NCBI GenBank assembly: GCA_036744635.1
Contig: DAIOHQ010000063.1
Coordinates: forward strand, 1 to 21,035
Direction of reading: 5' to 3'
DNA: 21,035 nucleotides
Source: DAIOHQ01 sp036744635
GTDB taxonomy: Bacteria > Planctomycetota > Phycisphaerae > Tepidisphaerales > Tepidisphaeraceae
Shown here: positions 20,411 to 21,035 of the stretch, piece by piece
Layout of the letters: each line of letters starts with the position of its first letter
Numbering within the stretch: the first letter of the stretch is position 1
Notes under the pieces: generated by a model
Databases searched by the model: none
What the model saw: only the letters and a program-made list of their open reading frames with translations
What the model was told of the DNA's origin: nothing
Position numbers and translations under genes: made by a program

Positions 20411-21035
20411 CTAACTTCGAAGAATTTCTGTAATACGCGCGTGGTGATCTGGTAAATGGCGTAATAGCAACGAGGTGAGCTCTGGGGGCACAAATACACG
20501 TATTTTCCCAACAGCTTTGTCAAACGGTGCATCATCCAAGGCCTGCGGAGCCGAAAAGAACGCTCCCTTCATTTCCGTTGCGTCCTCGGATATGAACCAA
20601 ATGTGCTCCGTCCCAATGGACGTCGATACAGATTTTATGGGGATATCGACCAAGAGTAGTGGATCCGCGTCCAATATTGGCTTCATGACGCGCGCTATCT
20701 CTTCCGGCTTCTCTTTGAATTCTTCAGTCAGCGCTTGTCGAATCTCGTCTTTTATTTGATTTTCGCAGTGTATGCGCAGGTTTTCGATCTCACGCAGGTT
20801 CCCTGCCATGCGGTACGTTTGGAACCGATTATAAATGGCCTCGTACGCCACCTTTTCTTTTTCCCAAGTCAGCACGTACAAACGTTGCATCAATCTTCTA
20901 TTCCGTATACAGTCAATCATCCGCTGTTCACGAGGCAATGCAAACCGTCTGATGAAAAGTAGTAGGGCATTATCGCTTAGACTTAGTTCGACTTTCGCAC
21001 TTATGCGACCTGCCGCACCGCATGCAGCAGGGTTT
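20411..21035 (-). CDS. Partial gene; tentative C-terminal region of an HD-domain phosphohydrolase (dGTPase/SAMHD1-like)
   Basis: The frame is open from the stop at 20411 to the window edge, so the 5' part is missing; I see 208 codons. The TTG at 20938 is not needed as a start because the frame continues (ISAKVELSLSDNALLLFIRR before it). The visible part is helical and charged. SDNALLLFIRR, followed by a basic RNRRLMQRLYVLTWEKE segment, resembles the post-HD region of SAMHD1/dGTPase-like proteins, where DN.....L.......I..R.L.K..Y recurs. No HD motif can be seen because it would lie upstream, so the assignment is tentative. Composition is about 43-50% GC in its 5' half against about 67% in the SNF2 gene, suggesting acquisition. 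Confidence 0.5.
   Translation of the reverse strand, partial: NPAACGAAGRISAKVELSLSDNALLLFIRRFALPREQRMIDCIRNRRLMQRLYVLTWEKEKVAYEAIYNRFQTYRMAGNLREIENLRIHCENQIKDEIRQALTEEFKEKPEEIARVMKPILDADPLLLVDIPIKSVSTSIGTEHIWFISEDATEMKGAFFSAPQALDDAPFDKAVGKIRVFVPPELTSLLLRHLPDHHARITEILRS

Overview
The window is a GC-rich bacterial chromosome segment, roughly 60-67% GC by eye except at the right end. I read it as Planctomycetota, possibly Phycisphaerae. The reasons are a eukaryote-type UDP-N-acetylglucosamine pyrophosphorylase, a peptidoglycan cluster with the meso-diaminopimelate MurE motif, several Uma2 and four-helix-bundle accessory genes, and many short palindromic repeats between genes. The phylum is an inference; no rRNA gene is present to confirm it.

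Region 1 (about 111-10535, minus strand) is a division/cell-wall (dcw) cluster read in the order murE, murF, mraY, Uma2, ftsW, four-helix-bundle gene, murG, murC, murB. A sigma70-like promoter upstream of murE (10605-10632) probably drives it. The enzymes build the UDP-MurNAc-pentapeptide (MurC, MurE, MurF), make lipid I (MraY) and lipid II (MurG), and polymerise glycan (FtsW). MurB makes UDP-MurNAc. murD, which normally lies between mraY and ftsW, is absent and a Uma2-family nuclease gene sits in that slot. A second insertion, between ftsW and murG, is a 23S-rRNA-intervening-sequence-like element carrying a four-helix-bundle ORF flanked by long inverted repeats. The murG-murC and murC-murB gaps each carry a perfect 25-bp inverted repeat of one apparent family.

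Region 2 (10755-14712) holds a large SWIM-SNF2 helicase-like ATPase, transcribed divergently from murE from its own promoter-like sequence, and a second Uma2 gene convergent with it.

Region 3 (14767-19191) carries the eukaryote-type UDP-GlcNAc pyrophosphorylase (feeding the same precursor pathway), a very small gene with a faint flagellar-rod-like C-terminus, two consecutive genes for HExxH metalloprotease-like proteins (one SprT-like), a membrane-anchored SIMPL-domain protein, and a membrane-anchored coiled-coil protein.

Region 4 (19192-21035) is repeat-rich. It has at least four families of short repeats within about 1 kb, a small three-helix membrane protein, and at the right edge the 3' part of a less GC-rich gene tentatively related to HD-domain phosphohydrolases. 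The composition shift and repeats suggest an accessory, probably acquired, segment starting near 20.3 kb.
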